Of a DNA stretch of 7,810 bases, positions 1 to 6,908 are shown piece by piece. This DNA is from Pseudomonadota bacterium. Its GTDB lineage: Bacteria; Pseudomonadota; Alphaproteobacteria; Acetobacterales; Acetobacteraceae. Every line of letters starts with the position of its first letter. Position 1 is the stretch's first letter. A program made the translations under genes and the position numbers. The stretch lies in NCBI GenBank assembly GCA_021829055.1, contig JAJZCS010000087.1:1-7810 (forward strand). The letters run 5' to 3'. A model generated the notes under the pieces. That model saw nothing but the letters and a program-made list of their open reading frames with translations, made no database searches and was not told the origin of the DNA.

Positions 1-1615
1 CAACGGCGGTTTCCGCATCCTCGGCCGGGATGAAATGAAAATCGCTTTGCGGGCTGGCGGGCGCGAGATCGGGTAAGTCTCCCCGGTTGACGCGATGTGC
101 TGCGGCGACGATCCGGCTTGACGCGGCCTGGCGAAAAATCTCGGTCAGGCGGATGACCGGCACACGCTCCGAGCTGATCAGGTCAGCGAGGACCTGGCCG
201 GGCCCGACGGAGGGTAGTTGGTCGACGTCGCCTACCACGAGCAGCGCGGCATGGTCCGGGACGGCCCTGGTCAGGGCGTGCATCAGCGGCACGTCGATCA
301 TGGATGCTTCGTCGACGACGAGAAGGTCGCACTCCAGGGGATGCTCGGCGCCCCTTCGGAAGCCGCCGGTCCGCGGATTGATCTCCAGCAGTCGATGGAT
401 GGTTTTGGCCTCCAGCCCCGTCGTTTCGCTCAGTCGTTTGGCCGCTCGGCCGGTAGGGGCGGCCAGCAGGATCCGAGCTGCCTTGGCGGCAAGAATCTGG
501 AGAATGGCTTTCATGATCGTGGTCTTGCCGACACCAGGGCCGCCGGTGATCACCAGAAGCTTTGTGGTCAAGGCCAGCTGGACGGCGGCGCGTTGACTTT
601 CCGCGAGGGTCAACCGGATGCGGTGCTCCACCCAAGGGATTGCGCGGCTGGTATCGATATTGCGCCACGGTAACGGTTTCGTGGCAATCGCGCGGAGGCG
701 TTCGGCGATGCCCCGTTCGGCATGATACAGCTTTGCAAGAAAAATGCAGTCCGTTTCGCCGACGCGGTCTGCCACCACCGATCCGTCCGCCAGTTCGAGA
801 TCGAGAGCCGTGCGGACCAGATCGACGGGGATTTCCAGCAGCCGCTCGGCGAGAGCCAGGAGTTCGCCGAGCGGCAAGCCGCAATGGCCATCATCCGTTG
901 CCTCTGACAGCGCATACCCGATACCGGCACACGCGCGGATCATGGCTTGCCTGTCGATGCCCAGCCGCATGGCAATGGTGTCGGCTGTCTTGAAGCCAAT
1001 GCCGCGAATATCGCGTGCCAGACGATAAGGGTTTTCACTCATCACCTGGATGGCGTCGGTCCCGTATGTCTTGAAGATCCGGACGGACCGGGCCGTGCTG
1101 ACACCGTGGCCGTGCAGGAAGATCATGATGTCGCGGATCATTTTCTGATCAGACCAGGCGTCGGCGATGCGCCGGGCGCGGATCTCCCCGATCCCCTCGA
1201 TCTCGCGCAACCGGTGAGGATGCGTCTCGATCACGTCGAAAACCTTTTCGGCAAAGGCCTGGACAAGCTTTCTGGCATAGACGGGGCCGATGCCGTGGAT
1301 CATTCCCGAGGCAAGATAGCGCTCGATGCCTTCCGGCGTGGCCGGCGCCGAGGTTTTCAGGAATTGAGCGCGGAATTGCCTGCCATGCGTGCGGTCAGTC
1401 ACCCACTCGCCGCTTGCGGTAATCCACTCGCCGGCGCTGATCGTGGCGGCGTGGCCTATCACGGTTGCCAGTTCACGCAAGCCGCGAGCCGTGACCCGAA
1501 GAACGCAGAAGCCATTTTCGGGGTTATGGAAGGTGACGCGTTCCACGAGACCGGCGAGGATCTCGTGATCTACGCGGCCGCCTGCCGCCCGTGATGGGAA
1601 GGGATGACGATCCAT
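1..1615 (-). CDS. recD2: ATP-dependent RecD2-type DNA helicase, C-terminus cut off by window edge
   Basis: This is a superfamily 1B 5'-3' DNA helicase of the RecD2 type, which acts in DNA repair and recombination without RecBC. The minus frame is open from 1615 to the left edge (538 codons; the family is usually about 720-740, so roughly 200 residues are missing). In order: an N-terminal domain with VERVTFHNPENGF near residue 30; three helix-hairpin-helix motifs (GIGP near 108, GIGE near 142, GIGF near 205); Walker A GPGVGKTT at 359-366 with K364; motif Ia APTGRAAKR near 385; Walker B VVDEAS with D435-E436; motif III GDVDQLPSVGPGQ near 461-473; and LTEIFRQ near 490. Motifs V and VI lie outside. 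The ATG at 1615 is the first good start, but it lacks a clear Shine-Dalgarno and the frame stays open upstream, so translation could begin elsewhere. I saw no frameshift. Family assignment is firm. Confidence 0.95.
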   Translation of the reverse strand, partial: MDRHPFPSRAAGGRVDHEILAGLVERVTFHNPENGFCVLRVTARGLRELATVIGHAATISAGEWITASGEWVTDRTHGRQFRAQFLKTSAPATPEGIERYLASGMIHGIGPVYARKLVQAFAEKVFDVIETHPHRLREIEGIGEIRARRIADAWSDQKMIRDIMIFLHGHGVSTARSVRIFKTYGTDAIQVMSENPYRLARDIRGIGFKTADTIAMRLGIDRQAMIRACAGIGYALSEATDDGHCGLPLGELLALAERLLEIPVDLVRTALDLELADGSVVADRVGETDCIFLAKLYHAERGIAERLRAIATKPLPWRNIDTSRAIPWVEHRIRLTLAESQRAAVQLALTTKLLVITGGPGVGKTTIMKAILQILAAKAARILLAAPTGRAAKRLSETTGLEAKTIHRLLEINPRTGGFRRGAEHPLECDLLVVDEASMIDVPLMHALTRAVPDHAALLVVGDVDQLPSVGPGQVLADLISSERVPVIRLTEIFRQAASSRIVAAAHRVNRGDLPDLAPASPQSDFHFIPAEDAETAV

Positions 1616-1911
1616 CGGCGCATGCGACGCCAGGAAAGGCGCCCGGTCAAGCCACCAATGCGCGGATGACCGCCTGTTCTGATCATCAGGCCGACAGGCA
1701 GAACGCTACGGCTGCCGAAATTGTGAGATGGGCCGGCCCGCAGGTCCAGCATTGCCCTCACCTGCTGCACGGAAGTTGGTGTCGGGAAGTGCAACCGCGT
1801 GACGACGCATCGTCGACCCGGAGCGGCTGTCGTGTTCGGGTGTGGTGGTGTTTTTTCCGACAGCGATGTGGCGGCGATGTTCGCCGCCATGGATTCTCAC
1901 GCTGTACGGCT
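1616..1911. other. Intergenic gap between the permease and recD2
   Basis: This gap of 296 bp lies between two minus-strand genes. It holds a perfect hairpin (1870-1888) just past the permease stop and a 5-bp-arm palindrome at 1801-1814 (GACGA/TCGTC). Reading frames on both strands give Arg/Pro/His-rich translations that look like no protein I know, so I call no gene. A TTGACC at about 1646-1651 lies at a promoter-like distance upstream of the recD2 start, but no acceptable -10 box follows it. No regulatory site can be supported for recD2. Confidence 0.5.
1870..1888. repeat. Perfect 8-bp inverted repeat (hairpin) downstream of the permease gene
   Basis: GGCGGCGA, then TGT, then TCGCCGCC: eight GC-rich base pairs closing a 3-nt loop, 24 nt after the permease stop codon on the minus strand. 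As RNA it would be very stable. The minus strand continues into an A-rich stretch rather than a T-run, so it is not a canonical intrinsic terminator. It could mark a transcript end, protect a 3' end, or be a protein site. Confidence 0.6.
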
Positions 1912-2985
1912 TTATGGCTCCGGTTTTGCCACGAGGATTTCCAGTTCATCAAAGCGCTTGAGCCTGTAAATGAGGATCGAAACAACCCAGCTTGCGGCAA
2001 ACACGCCGATGATCAGAAAGCCCACCACGCCGAAATATCTGTCGTTGAGGGTATTCATCGTGCTCCAGAAACTTCCGCGAAGCTTCAGTGCTCCCGAGAG
2101 CAGGGCCAACATTTCAATGCCGGCGACGGTAGAGGCTACGAAAATGGAGGCGACTGTGATGGTCAGGTTATAATAGAGTTTGCGGACGGGCTTGACGAAT
2201 GCCCAGCCATAGGCACCCAGCATCAGGATGCCGTCTGTTGTGTCAACGAGCGACATTCCTGCCGCGAACAAGGCAGGCAGCAACATGATCGCCCACACAG
2301 ATGCGCCCCTGACGGCCTCAATCCCGCCCATGCTGAGCAAGCTCACCTCGGTTGCCGTATCCAGTCCGAGGCCGAACAGGAAGCCTATGAGCAGCATGTG
2401 CCAGCTTCTGGTCACGAGGCGGAACAACGGCCGCAGCAGGCGGGACATGATACCCCGTCGGTTCAGCAGGATGTCGAGATCGTCGTCCGCGTAATGGCCC
2501 GTGAGGCGAGCTTCACGGAAGGCCCGATAGACCGATATCGCCACTGCGGCATTGATCACTGCCATGGCGAACAGAAACAACGTTGACACGAGGGTGCCGA
2601 TGACCCCCGCCATGTGATTCAACGCGGCAAAGCGGGCATTGATCGTTACGGTGGCCAGCGCGATTGCCGCCGTCGCGATCACCAGCACCAGGCAGTGCCC
2701 CATCGAGAAGAAGAATCCGACCATGGCCGGTCGGGCGTTTTTCTGCATGAGCTTTCGCGTTGCACAGTCAATCGCTGCAATGTGATCAGCATCGACCGCG
2801 TGGCGCAGGCCGAATGCGTAGGCGAGCACGGAAAAGCCGAGCAGCACGGCATTATGCTGAAACACGAGCAGCGTCGTGAGCCAGGCCGTGATATTGAGAG
2901 CAAAGAGGAAGATGTACGAGCCGACAACCTTGCCCCGAATACCCGGATCCTGGTCGCTGAAAACGGATATCAAGGCCGAGAGCAC
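1912..2985 (-). CDS. HoxN/HupN/NixA-family nickel/cobalt transporter (NiCoT)
   Basis: Inner-membrane permease of the NiCoT family (TC 2.A.52), which takes up Ni2+ and/or Co2+ for metalloenzymes such as urease or hydrogenase, or for cobalamin. The 357 residues carry all family signatures: RHAVDADHIAAID at 61-73 in the second membrane helix, with the metal-binding His/Asp; FFFSMGHCLVL at 91-101; LGLDTATEVSLL at 206-217; and LFAAGMSLVDTTDGILM at 239-255. About eight hydrophobic segments are visible, with a charged cytoplasmic loop near 155-195. The start is GTG at 2985: a GGAG sits 7 nt upstream, and an in-frame TGA just before it excludes an earlier start. It is monocistronic by position, with gaps of 296 bp downstream and 458 bp upstream. 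The sequence does not distinguish Ni from Co preference, and no nickel enzyme or cobalamin gene is in view. Confidence 0.95.
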   Translation of the reverse strand: MLSALISVFSDQDPGIRGKVVGSYIFLFALNITAWLTTLLVFQHNAVLLGFSVLAYAFGLRHAVDADHIAAIDCATRKLMQKNARPAMVGFFFSMGHCLVLVIATAAIALATVTINARFAALNHMAGVIGTLVSTLFLFAMAVINAAVAISVYRAFREARLTGHYADDDLDILLNRRGIMSRLLRPLFRLVTRSWHMLLIGFLFGLGLDTATEVSLLSMGGIEAVRGASVWAIMLLPALFAAGMSLVDTTDGILMLGAYGWAFVKPVRKLYYNLTITVASIFVASTVAGIEMLALLSGALKLRGSFWSTMNTLNDRYFGVVGFLIIGVFAASWVVSILIYRLKRFDELEILVAKPEP

Positions 2986-3034
2986 TGGAAATCTCCATCA
3001 TGGTCTGATGTTGCGCGGGCCGCCCAGCACTCCT

Positions 3035-3051
3035 CCCGCCGACGATGCGGG
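3035..3051 (-). repeat. Small hairpin in the permease leader
   Basis: On the minus strand CCCGC, a 7-nt loop, then GCGGG, 50 nt upstream of the permease start. A 5-bp GC stem is possible by chance in DNA of this composition. It could be part of a leader structure. Confidence 0.25.
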
Positions 3052-3093
3052 CTGATGACGCCGGCTGGCCGGTCCTGGACAGCGCCTCGGCGT

Positions 3094-3122
3094 ATAATCG
3101 GCGCGAGAGGCGTTCAGATCAA
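3094..3122 (-). promoter_or_regulatory. Candidate sigma-70-type promoter for the nickel/cobalt permease
   Basis: On the minus strand TTGATC (3122-3117) and GATTAT (3099-3094) are separated by exactly 17 bp. Each box matches 4 of 6 consensus bases. This would give a 5' leader of about 100 nt for the permease. The -10 overlaps an exact TATAAT on the plus strand (3093-3098) that faces the ligase gene but has no properly spaced -35. The prediction rests on pattern only. Confidence 0.3.
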
Positions 3123-3307
3123 CAGAATTCGTCGGTCCGGGAAGGGGAAATAAGAGCTGAATGTCATGGACGCCGGCGGTGCGAGGGGCGGTTCCTCACG
3201 CCGGACTCTCGTCGTTTCACGTTCCGCGATAGCGTTCCTGGGGAAGCCCGCCGGAGCACGCTTGCCGAAATCCGACCTGCCTTGTCACCATCGTGCCGTC
3301 ACGAGAT

Positions 3308-3320
3308 CATGAATTTCATG
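3308..3320. repeat. 13-bp palindrome upstream of the ligase gene
   Basis: CATGAA-T-TTCATG is a perfect 6-bp-arm palindrome 124 bp before the chosen ligase start. It has the size of a dimeric regulator half-site pair, but I recognise no specific family motif, and a chance palindrome is quite possible. Confidence 0.25.
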
Positions 3321-3443
3321 TGCACCTGCTCGACCCCGGCGCCACACGGCAGGCGCTGGTCGGCAATCCACCTAAATCCAGACATGGCGACAGCCTGTTC
3401 AAAACCTATGGCGCGGCATCGTCTGATGAGGCATGAGCGGTCC

Positions 3444-4787
3444 ATGAACATTCGCATCGCCTCTCATTCGCCGCGATTGGCGGCGCAGCAGGATATACTC
3501 AACAGGATGGCTTTTGTTGCCACCCTGCTGGTGCCCATCTTCCTCTTCTATGGCCGTGCCATCGCCGATGGGTTGATCTCAACGGTCGCCATCCTGTTCC
3601 TGCTTCACTCCTGTGGGAGTGGCGAGTGGGAATGGACACGCCGGACCTGGGTACTGGTCGCAGGAGCATTCTGGGTGCTGGTCCTGGCGTCGTCGGCCTA
3701 CTCTGGCCCCGTGCATTCCATGCTTGAGGCGCTGGTGATGGTGCGGCTGCTGCTGTTCTGCGCAGCCCTCGAGGCGTGGGTGCTGGTGGATGCGCGCCAC
3801 CGGCGATGGCTCGGATTCATGATGGCTGTTCTCGCTCTTTGGCTTGTGATCGAGTGCTGGCAGCAGTACCTCACCGGCCACAATATCGAAGGCTTCCCGC
3901 GCTGGAGCGACGGGTCGCTTACGGGCCCATTCTTCAAGCCGCGTGCCGGCAGTACCTTTTTCAAGACGCTGTTTCCGGGGCTGATGCCGTTTCTGCTGCT
4001 GCTGATTCAGCATGATGACCGGCGGGCTCGTATCGCCGGCGGTTCAGCATTTGTCTTTCTGGTACTGACCATGGTGCTGATCGGGCAGCGCATGCCGAAC
4101 CTGTTGATGTTGCTCGGGCTTGTGATTTCGGCGTTGATCGTCCGTCGCTTCCGCCTCCCGGCGATCACGGCTCTCGTCATCGGGGCAGTTGTGATCGCCG
4201 CGCTACCGGTGATTTCTCCGCCGACATACGGCAAGCTGGTTCTGGAATTTACCCGACAGATGTTGCACTTTGCAGCGAGCCCGTACGGGCAGATCTATAC
4301 CCGAGCGGCGGTGATGGTGATCGCCCACCCGTGGCTCGGCGTGGGATTCGAGGGGTTTCGCGACTTTTGCTCCAACCCGGCCTATTTTCACGGTTTGCGC
4401 GCCTACGGTATTCCAACCGCCCCACGCCCAGGTCTGGGAGGCTGCAATCTTCACCCGCACAATTATTACCTGCAGACCGCGACAATGGCTGGCGTACCTG
4501 GGATCATCCTGTTTGTAACACTGGTGGCATTATGGTTCGCCAAGATCGTACGCGCAGTACGGCCACGGCGTGCGCCCCAGCAAACCGGCCTGTTCGTCGC
4601 CTTCTGCCTCCTCTTCTGGCCCATTGCTTCCACCAGCAGCATCTTCACCATTCCCACCGCGGGATGGGTATTTCTCATCGTGGGCTGGGCTCTTGCCGCA
4701 TCGGCTGCTCCTGGTGAGGCGGAAGACGTCCTGGGTCCAACGGCTGTGAAGTTCTGGTACCACAGGAATAACAGGCTCGGATCCTAG
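3444..4787 (+). CDS. O-antigen ligase / Wzy-family polysaccharide ligase, polytopic membrane protein
   Basis: Inner-membrane protein of the O-antigen ligase superfamily (WaaL/Wzy_C), which transfers or polymerises lipid-carried glycans on the periplasmic face. The 447 residues contain about 11-12 hydrophobic helices, the last at 403-420. A large periplasmic loop at about 258-345 ends in LHPHNYYLQ, the family's His-Asn motif (H339-N340). Before it come a conserved arginine in GQRMPN (R216) and RAAVMVIAHPWLGVGFEGF (287-305), the usual WaaL-type block. Length is typical. I chose ATG 3444 because protein-like sequence begins there. In-frame ATGs at 3408 and 3426 are alternatives, and none has a strong Shine-Dalgarno. 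No glycosyltransferase, flippase or sugar gene adjoins it, so its substrate cannot be read from context. It might join O-antigen to lipid A, polymerise an exopolysaccharide, or glycosylate protein. Family is firm, exact reaction is not. Confidence 0.9.
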   Translation: MNIRIASHSPRLAAQQDILNRMAFVATLLVPIFLFYGRAIADGLISTVAILFLLHSCGSGEWEWTRRTWVLVAGAFWVLVLASSAYSGPVHSMLEALVMVRLLLFCAALEAWVLVDARHRRWLGFMMAVLALWLVIECWQQYLTGHNIEGFPRWSDGSLTGPFFKPRAGSTFFKTLFPGLMPFLLLLIQHDDRRARIAGGSAFVFLVLTMVLIGQRMPNLLMLLGLVISALIVRRFRLPAITALVIGAVVIAALPVISPPTYGKLVLEFTRQMLHFAASPYGQIYTRAAVMVIAHPWLGVGFEGFRDFCSNPAYFHGLRAYGIPTAPRPGLGGCNLHPHNYYLQTATMAGVPGIILFVTLVALWFAKIVRAVRPRRAPQQTGLFVAFCLLFWPIASTSSIFTIPTAGWVFLIVGWALAASAAPGEAEDVLGPTAVKFWYHRNNRLGS

Positions 4788-4884
4788 GCTCCGATTTTGA
4801 CCCGTGTTCTGTCTTTAACGAAATTTGAATCTTGCCTCGTTGGCCGCATCAGGCAGGCGGTGGATTGTGATGAGCTTCTTGCGG

Positions 4885-4899
4885 GAGCTGGTACAGCTC
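4885..4899. repeat. Perfect 6-bp hairpin downstream of the ligase gene
   Basis: GAGCTG-GTA-CAGCTC starts 98 bp past the ligase stop. It has no T-run on either side, so it is not an intrinsic terminator by itself. It may contribute to 3'-end formation of the ligase transcript or be a chance palindrome. Confidence 0.35.
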
Positions 4900-4966
4900 G
4901 CCACCTGGATTTGACGTGACGTGTGGTCATGACGAACTGTTTTCGATGCTGAACGGACTGAATTAC

Positions 4967-4992
4967 AAAAAAGCAAGGCTGACCAAAGCCCT
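4967..4992 (-). terminator. Rho-independent terminator for the beta-barrel gene
   Basis: On the minus strand AGGGCT, loop TTGGTC, AGCCTT form a 6-bp stem with one G-T pair, followed after GC by TTTTTT. It begins 87 nt past the stop of the minus-strand gene. On the plus strand the T-run is upstream A's, so it would work only for minus transcription. The stem is short, so efficiency may be moderate. Confidence 0.5.
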
Positions 4993-5078
4993 GTTATGAA
5001 AAACACACGAAAACCGAAGCATTCAACGCGAACGCAGCTGGCCCGCCGTCGGAAGCGGTATTGGCGGCGTTAGTATCC

Positions 5079-6470
5079 TTATTGGAAGAGATTCATGCTG
5101 ATAGGGAGCCGCACCAGAATTTCGGAGGCAGGTGCGTTCGGTCCCACGCCGATGCTTACGCCAACATCGGCACTGATGTTGTGTGTTATCTGGTAACCCA
5201 GGCCGAAATCGAAGGCGCCAAGGTCATAAGCGGTTCCCTTTATCGGTGAACCGTTCTGGCTCTCGTTGAAGAACTGATCCTCTTCGTACCCGATGCTGAA
5301 CGAAGTCCTGTCATTGAGGGAGAAGCCCATACCGAAGGAAACGCCGATACCGTTGCCCGGTTGCAGTTTGGCGTACGTCGGAGCGCCCCCCGAGAGGCTC
5401 TGAATCGGAACGTTTCTCTCAAAGTTGTAGATATACTGGACATTGGCAAAGAGAATAACCGGGCTTGTTGGATAGAGAACGGTCAGGCTTGGCTGAATCT
5501 GATAAAAACCTGTCCCTGTGGGGAGTCTCTTGTCCACTCCGGCAAGATAGATACCGTCCGGGGTATTGCTTGTGAAAACGGGTACACTGAACGGGCTGGT
5601 TCCTGTTGCCGTCTTGAAGTTCAGGTTTGCAACGAAGATCGGCATGGTCGGGGAACCTTCGTTGAGCTGATAACTGCCGCCCAACTGTATGTCCCCCAAA
5701 TTGAATGCGTGCGCGCTTGTGGAAAGCGGAGCAACGGTCTGGCCGACCAGAACCGGGGAGGTAACGGTCGTGCTGTACCCTTCCTCGAACGGAACGCGTA
5801 CGTAAATATCGGACCGGTTTGTCAAGCCATATCGTAAGGTCAATTCCTGTTGATAGAGATTCTCGTCGACTTTGTTTATATTGATGTTTCCGAATGTGAT
5901 TCCAGGAACAATTGTGAAGCCGTTTACGTTGATCTGGTTTGTATTGTAGTAGCTGTAACTCATTGATGGCTCGATCACGAGCGTTCCTTTGGGTGTGAGA
6001 ACACCACCGGCCTGCGACAGGGCAGTGTTGGTTTGCAACACCAGTCTCGCTTGTTCTTTTCTGCTTTTTTCGGCCTGCGCCTGTTGAGTCTGGGCGACGT
6101 TTTCCTGTGCGGGTTGCGGGGTGGTTACCGCTGCGGTTGGCTGAGCCGTCTGGGTGAGGGGCGGAATTGCTGCCGTCGTTGCGGCGGCAGTGGGGGCATA
6201 GGGAGTGCTTGTCGGCGTCGATGGTTGTGGACCACCCGTGAGAGTGGCGATCTGGTTGCGCTCCGCCTGGACTGCCTGAAGTTCAGACTGGATCTGCTCC
6301 AGTTGGGCGTTCAGCCGATCCTGCTGCCTCGCGAGGACGGCGTCCTGATGTTTCAGTTTCTCCTTCAGAACAAGAAGTTGGGTATCGGTGGCCGGAGAGG
6401 CTGCGTAAAGAGGGAGCGGAGCGGCGAGAAGCGGGCCAAGCACAAGGAACAGATTTCTACGATGCGTCAC
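5079..6470 (-). CDS. Outer-membrane beta-barrel protein with N-terminal coiled coil (MetA-phenol/FapF-like architecture)
   Basis: Predicted exported outer-membrane channel of 463 residues. A signal peptide covers about 1-23 (basic start, hydrophobic core, LYA cleavage region). Residues 29-76 form a Leu/Gln-rich amphipathic coiled coil; 78-125 are a Pro/Thr/Ala low-complexity linker; 126-147 form a second charged helix. From GGVLTPKGTLVIEPSM (155-170) to the C-terminus, alternating amphipathic strands with repeated GxSY, FGLGYQI and aromatic girdles indicate a beta-barrel, ending ISMNLFQ. I recognise the GVLTPKGTLV block from a family of proteobacterial putative transporters related to the phenol MetA-pathway barrels; some have been misnamed acetate kinase. 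The Pseudomonas amyloid exporter FapF has the same helix-plus-barrel plan. The start is GTG 6470: an excellent GGGAGGAG sits 5-6 nt upstream, and an in-frame TGA directly before it excludes an earlier start. The cargo is unknown and no amyloid or peptidase partner lies in the window. Confidence 0.82.
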   Translation of the reverse strand: MTHRRNLFLVLGPLLAAPLPLYAASPATDTQLLVLKEKLKHQDAVLARQQDRLNAQLEQIQSELQAVQAERNQIATLTGGPQPSTPTSTPYAPTAAATTAAIPPLTQTAQPTAAVTTPQPAQENVAQTQQAQAEKSRKEQARLVLQTNTALSQAGGVLTPKGTLVIEPSMSYSYYNTNQINVNGFTIVPGITFGNININKVDENLYQQELTLRYGLTNRSDIYVRVPFEEGYSTTVTSPVLVGQTVAPLSTSAHAFNLGDIQLGGSYQLNEGSPTMPIFVANLNFKTATGTSPFSVPVFTSNTPDGIYLAGVDKRLPTGTGFYQIQPSLTVLYPTSPVILFANVQYIYNFERNVPIQSLSGGAPTYAKLQPGNGIGVSFGMGFSLNDRTSFSIGYEEDQFFNESQNGSPIKGTAYDLGAFDFGLGYQITHNISADVGVSIGVGPNAPASEILVRLPISMNLFQ

Positions 6471-6522
6471 AACGCTCCTCCCTCATTGATAGCCGGCGAC
6501 CGTAGTCTCAACTTCAGCAGGG

Positions 6523-6549
6523 TTCACCCGGACCAACAAGACGGGTGAA
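6523..6549. repeat. Perfect 8-bp inverted repeat upstream of the beta-barrel gene
   Basis: TTCACCCG, 11-nt spacer, CGGGTGAA, 53-79 bp upstream of the GTG start of the barrel gene. The arms are perfect and the centre-to-centre spacing of 19 bp is close to two helical turns, which suits a dimeric transcription factor operator. As RNA it could instead form a leader hairpin if transcription starts further upstream. Chance is unlikely but not excluded. Confidence 0.5.
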
Positions 6550-6855
6550 GGCCATGCTTAGACCCTTCGTCTTCTGCTGCCACTGTTTCCAGCGGCGTTC
6601 TGTGCAATCGAACGATAGCGTAACCGCCCGTGGCACAACAGTGCATTGTTATGACATAGGTCGATGGGAAGATCTACTGGTTCCTAACAAGGACCTGGAA
6701 ACAGGGCAGAAAATCGAGGAACGATCGGGTGCATGGGTTGGGTTGCTTCCGGTAGCGGGTGGAATCGGGAAGTCGAATTTTGTGAGTCGGTAGAAGCGAA
6801 GCGGGCCAGGGGGCTTCGCACGAGGTCAACCAACTGGCAAGGAGGCGTGCAGATC

Positions 6856-6908
6856 TGGCCGGTCAGCAGGTTGGCGATCAAGACAGTCGGGTATTGAGCG
6901 ACCGGCCA
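6856..6908. repeat. Perfect 9-bp inverted repeat with 35-bp spacer
   Basis: TGGCCGGTC at 6856-6864 and its exact complement GACCGGCCA at 6900-6908. It lies in the non-coding stretch between the barrel and PilZ genes. It could form a long-loop RNA stem, hold two operator half-sites, or be the ends of a very small relic element. No T-run follows on either strand, so it is not a simple terminator. Confidence 0.45.

Larger units (their letters stand above)
2986..3443. other. Divergent intergenic region between permease and O-antigen ligase
   Basis: These 458 bp lie between two divergently transcribed genes. The frame of the ligase stays open back to 3045, but its translation there is Arg/Ser/Cys-rich, has no membrane character and looks non-coding. 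The region holds overlapping promoter-like boxes at 3093-3122, a small hairpin at 3035-3051, an imperfect GC-rich hairpin at about 3173-3204 and a palindrome at 3308-3320. I looked for a cobalamin riboswitch and for a NikR-type GTATGAC dyad upstream of the permease and saw neither. Confidence 0.55.
4788..5078. other. Convergent intergenic region
   Basis: These 291 bp lie between the ends of the ligase (plus) and the beta-barrel gene (minus). They hold a terminator for the minus-strand gene (4967-4992) and a perfect 6-bp hairpin at 4885-4899. No convincing terminator for the ligase was found, and no reading frame looks like a real protein. Confidence 0.5.

Noticed and set aside
183..884. A 233-codon minus-strand frame and several plus frames over 87-1594
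   Set aside because: They are shadows of the recD2 frame, which is intact and carries the complete series of helicase motifs.
1570..1890. A 106-codon minus-strand frame between permease and recD2
   Set aside because: It overlaps the recD2 start, has Arg/Pro/His-rich composition, and resembles no known protein.
1591..2586. A 331-codon plus-strand frame opposite the nickel/cobalt permease
   Set aside because: Its translation is His/Gln/Cys-rich low-complexity material typical of the antisense of a membrane protein, and the minus-strand frame carries all NiCoT signatures.
3166..3312. A 48-codon plus-strand frame in the divergent intergenic region
   Set aside because: It has no properly spaced Shine-Dalgarno and no recognisable protein character; such short frames are common by chance in GC-rich DNA.
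3045..3443. N-terminal extension of the ligase frame back to 3045
   Set aside because: The extra 133 residues are Arg/Ser/Cys-rich, have no family similarity and contain regulatory-looking DNA; membrane-protein sequence starts after 3444.
4815..5006. A 63-codon minus-strand frame in the convergent gap
   Set aside because: It overlaps the predicted terminator of the barrel gene, lacks a recognisable domain, and is most likely chance.
6684..6881. Short frames in the barrel/PilZ intergenic region, including 6545-6793 plus and 6935-7126 plus
   Set aside because: They have non-protein-like composition, no Shine-Dalgarno and no recognised motif.
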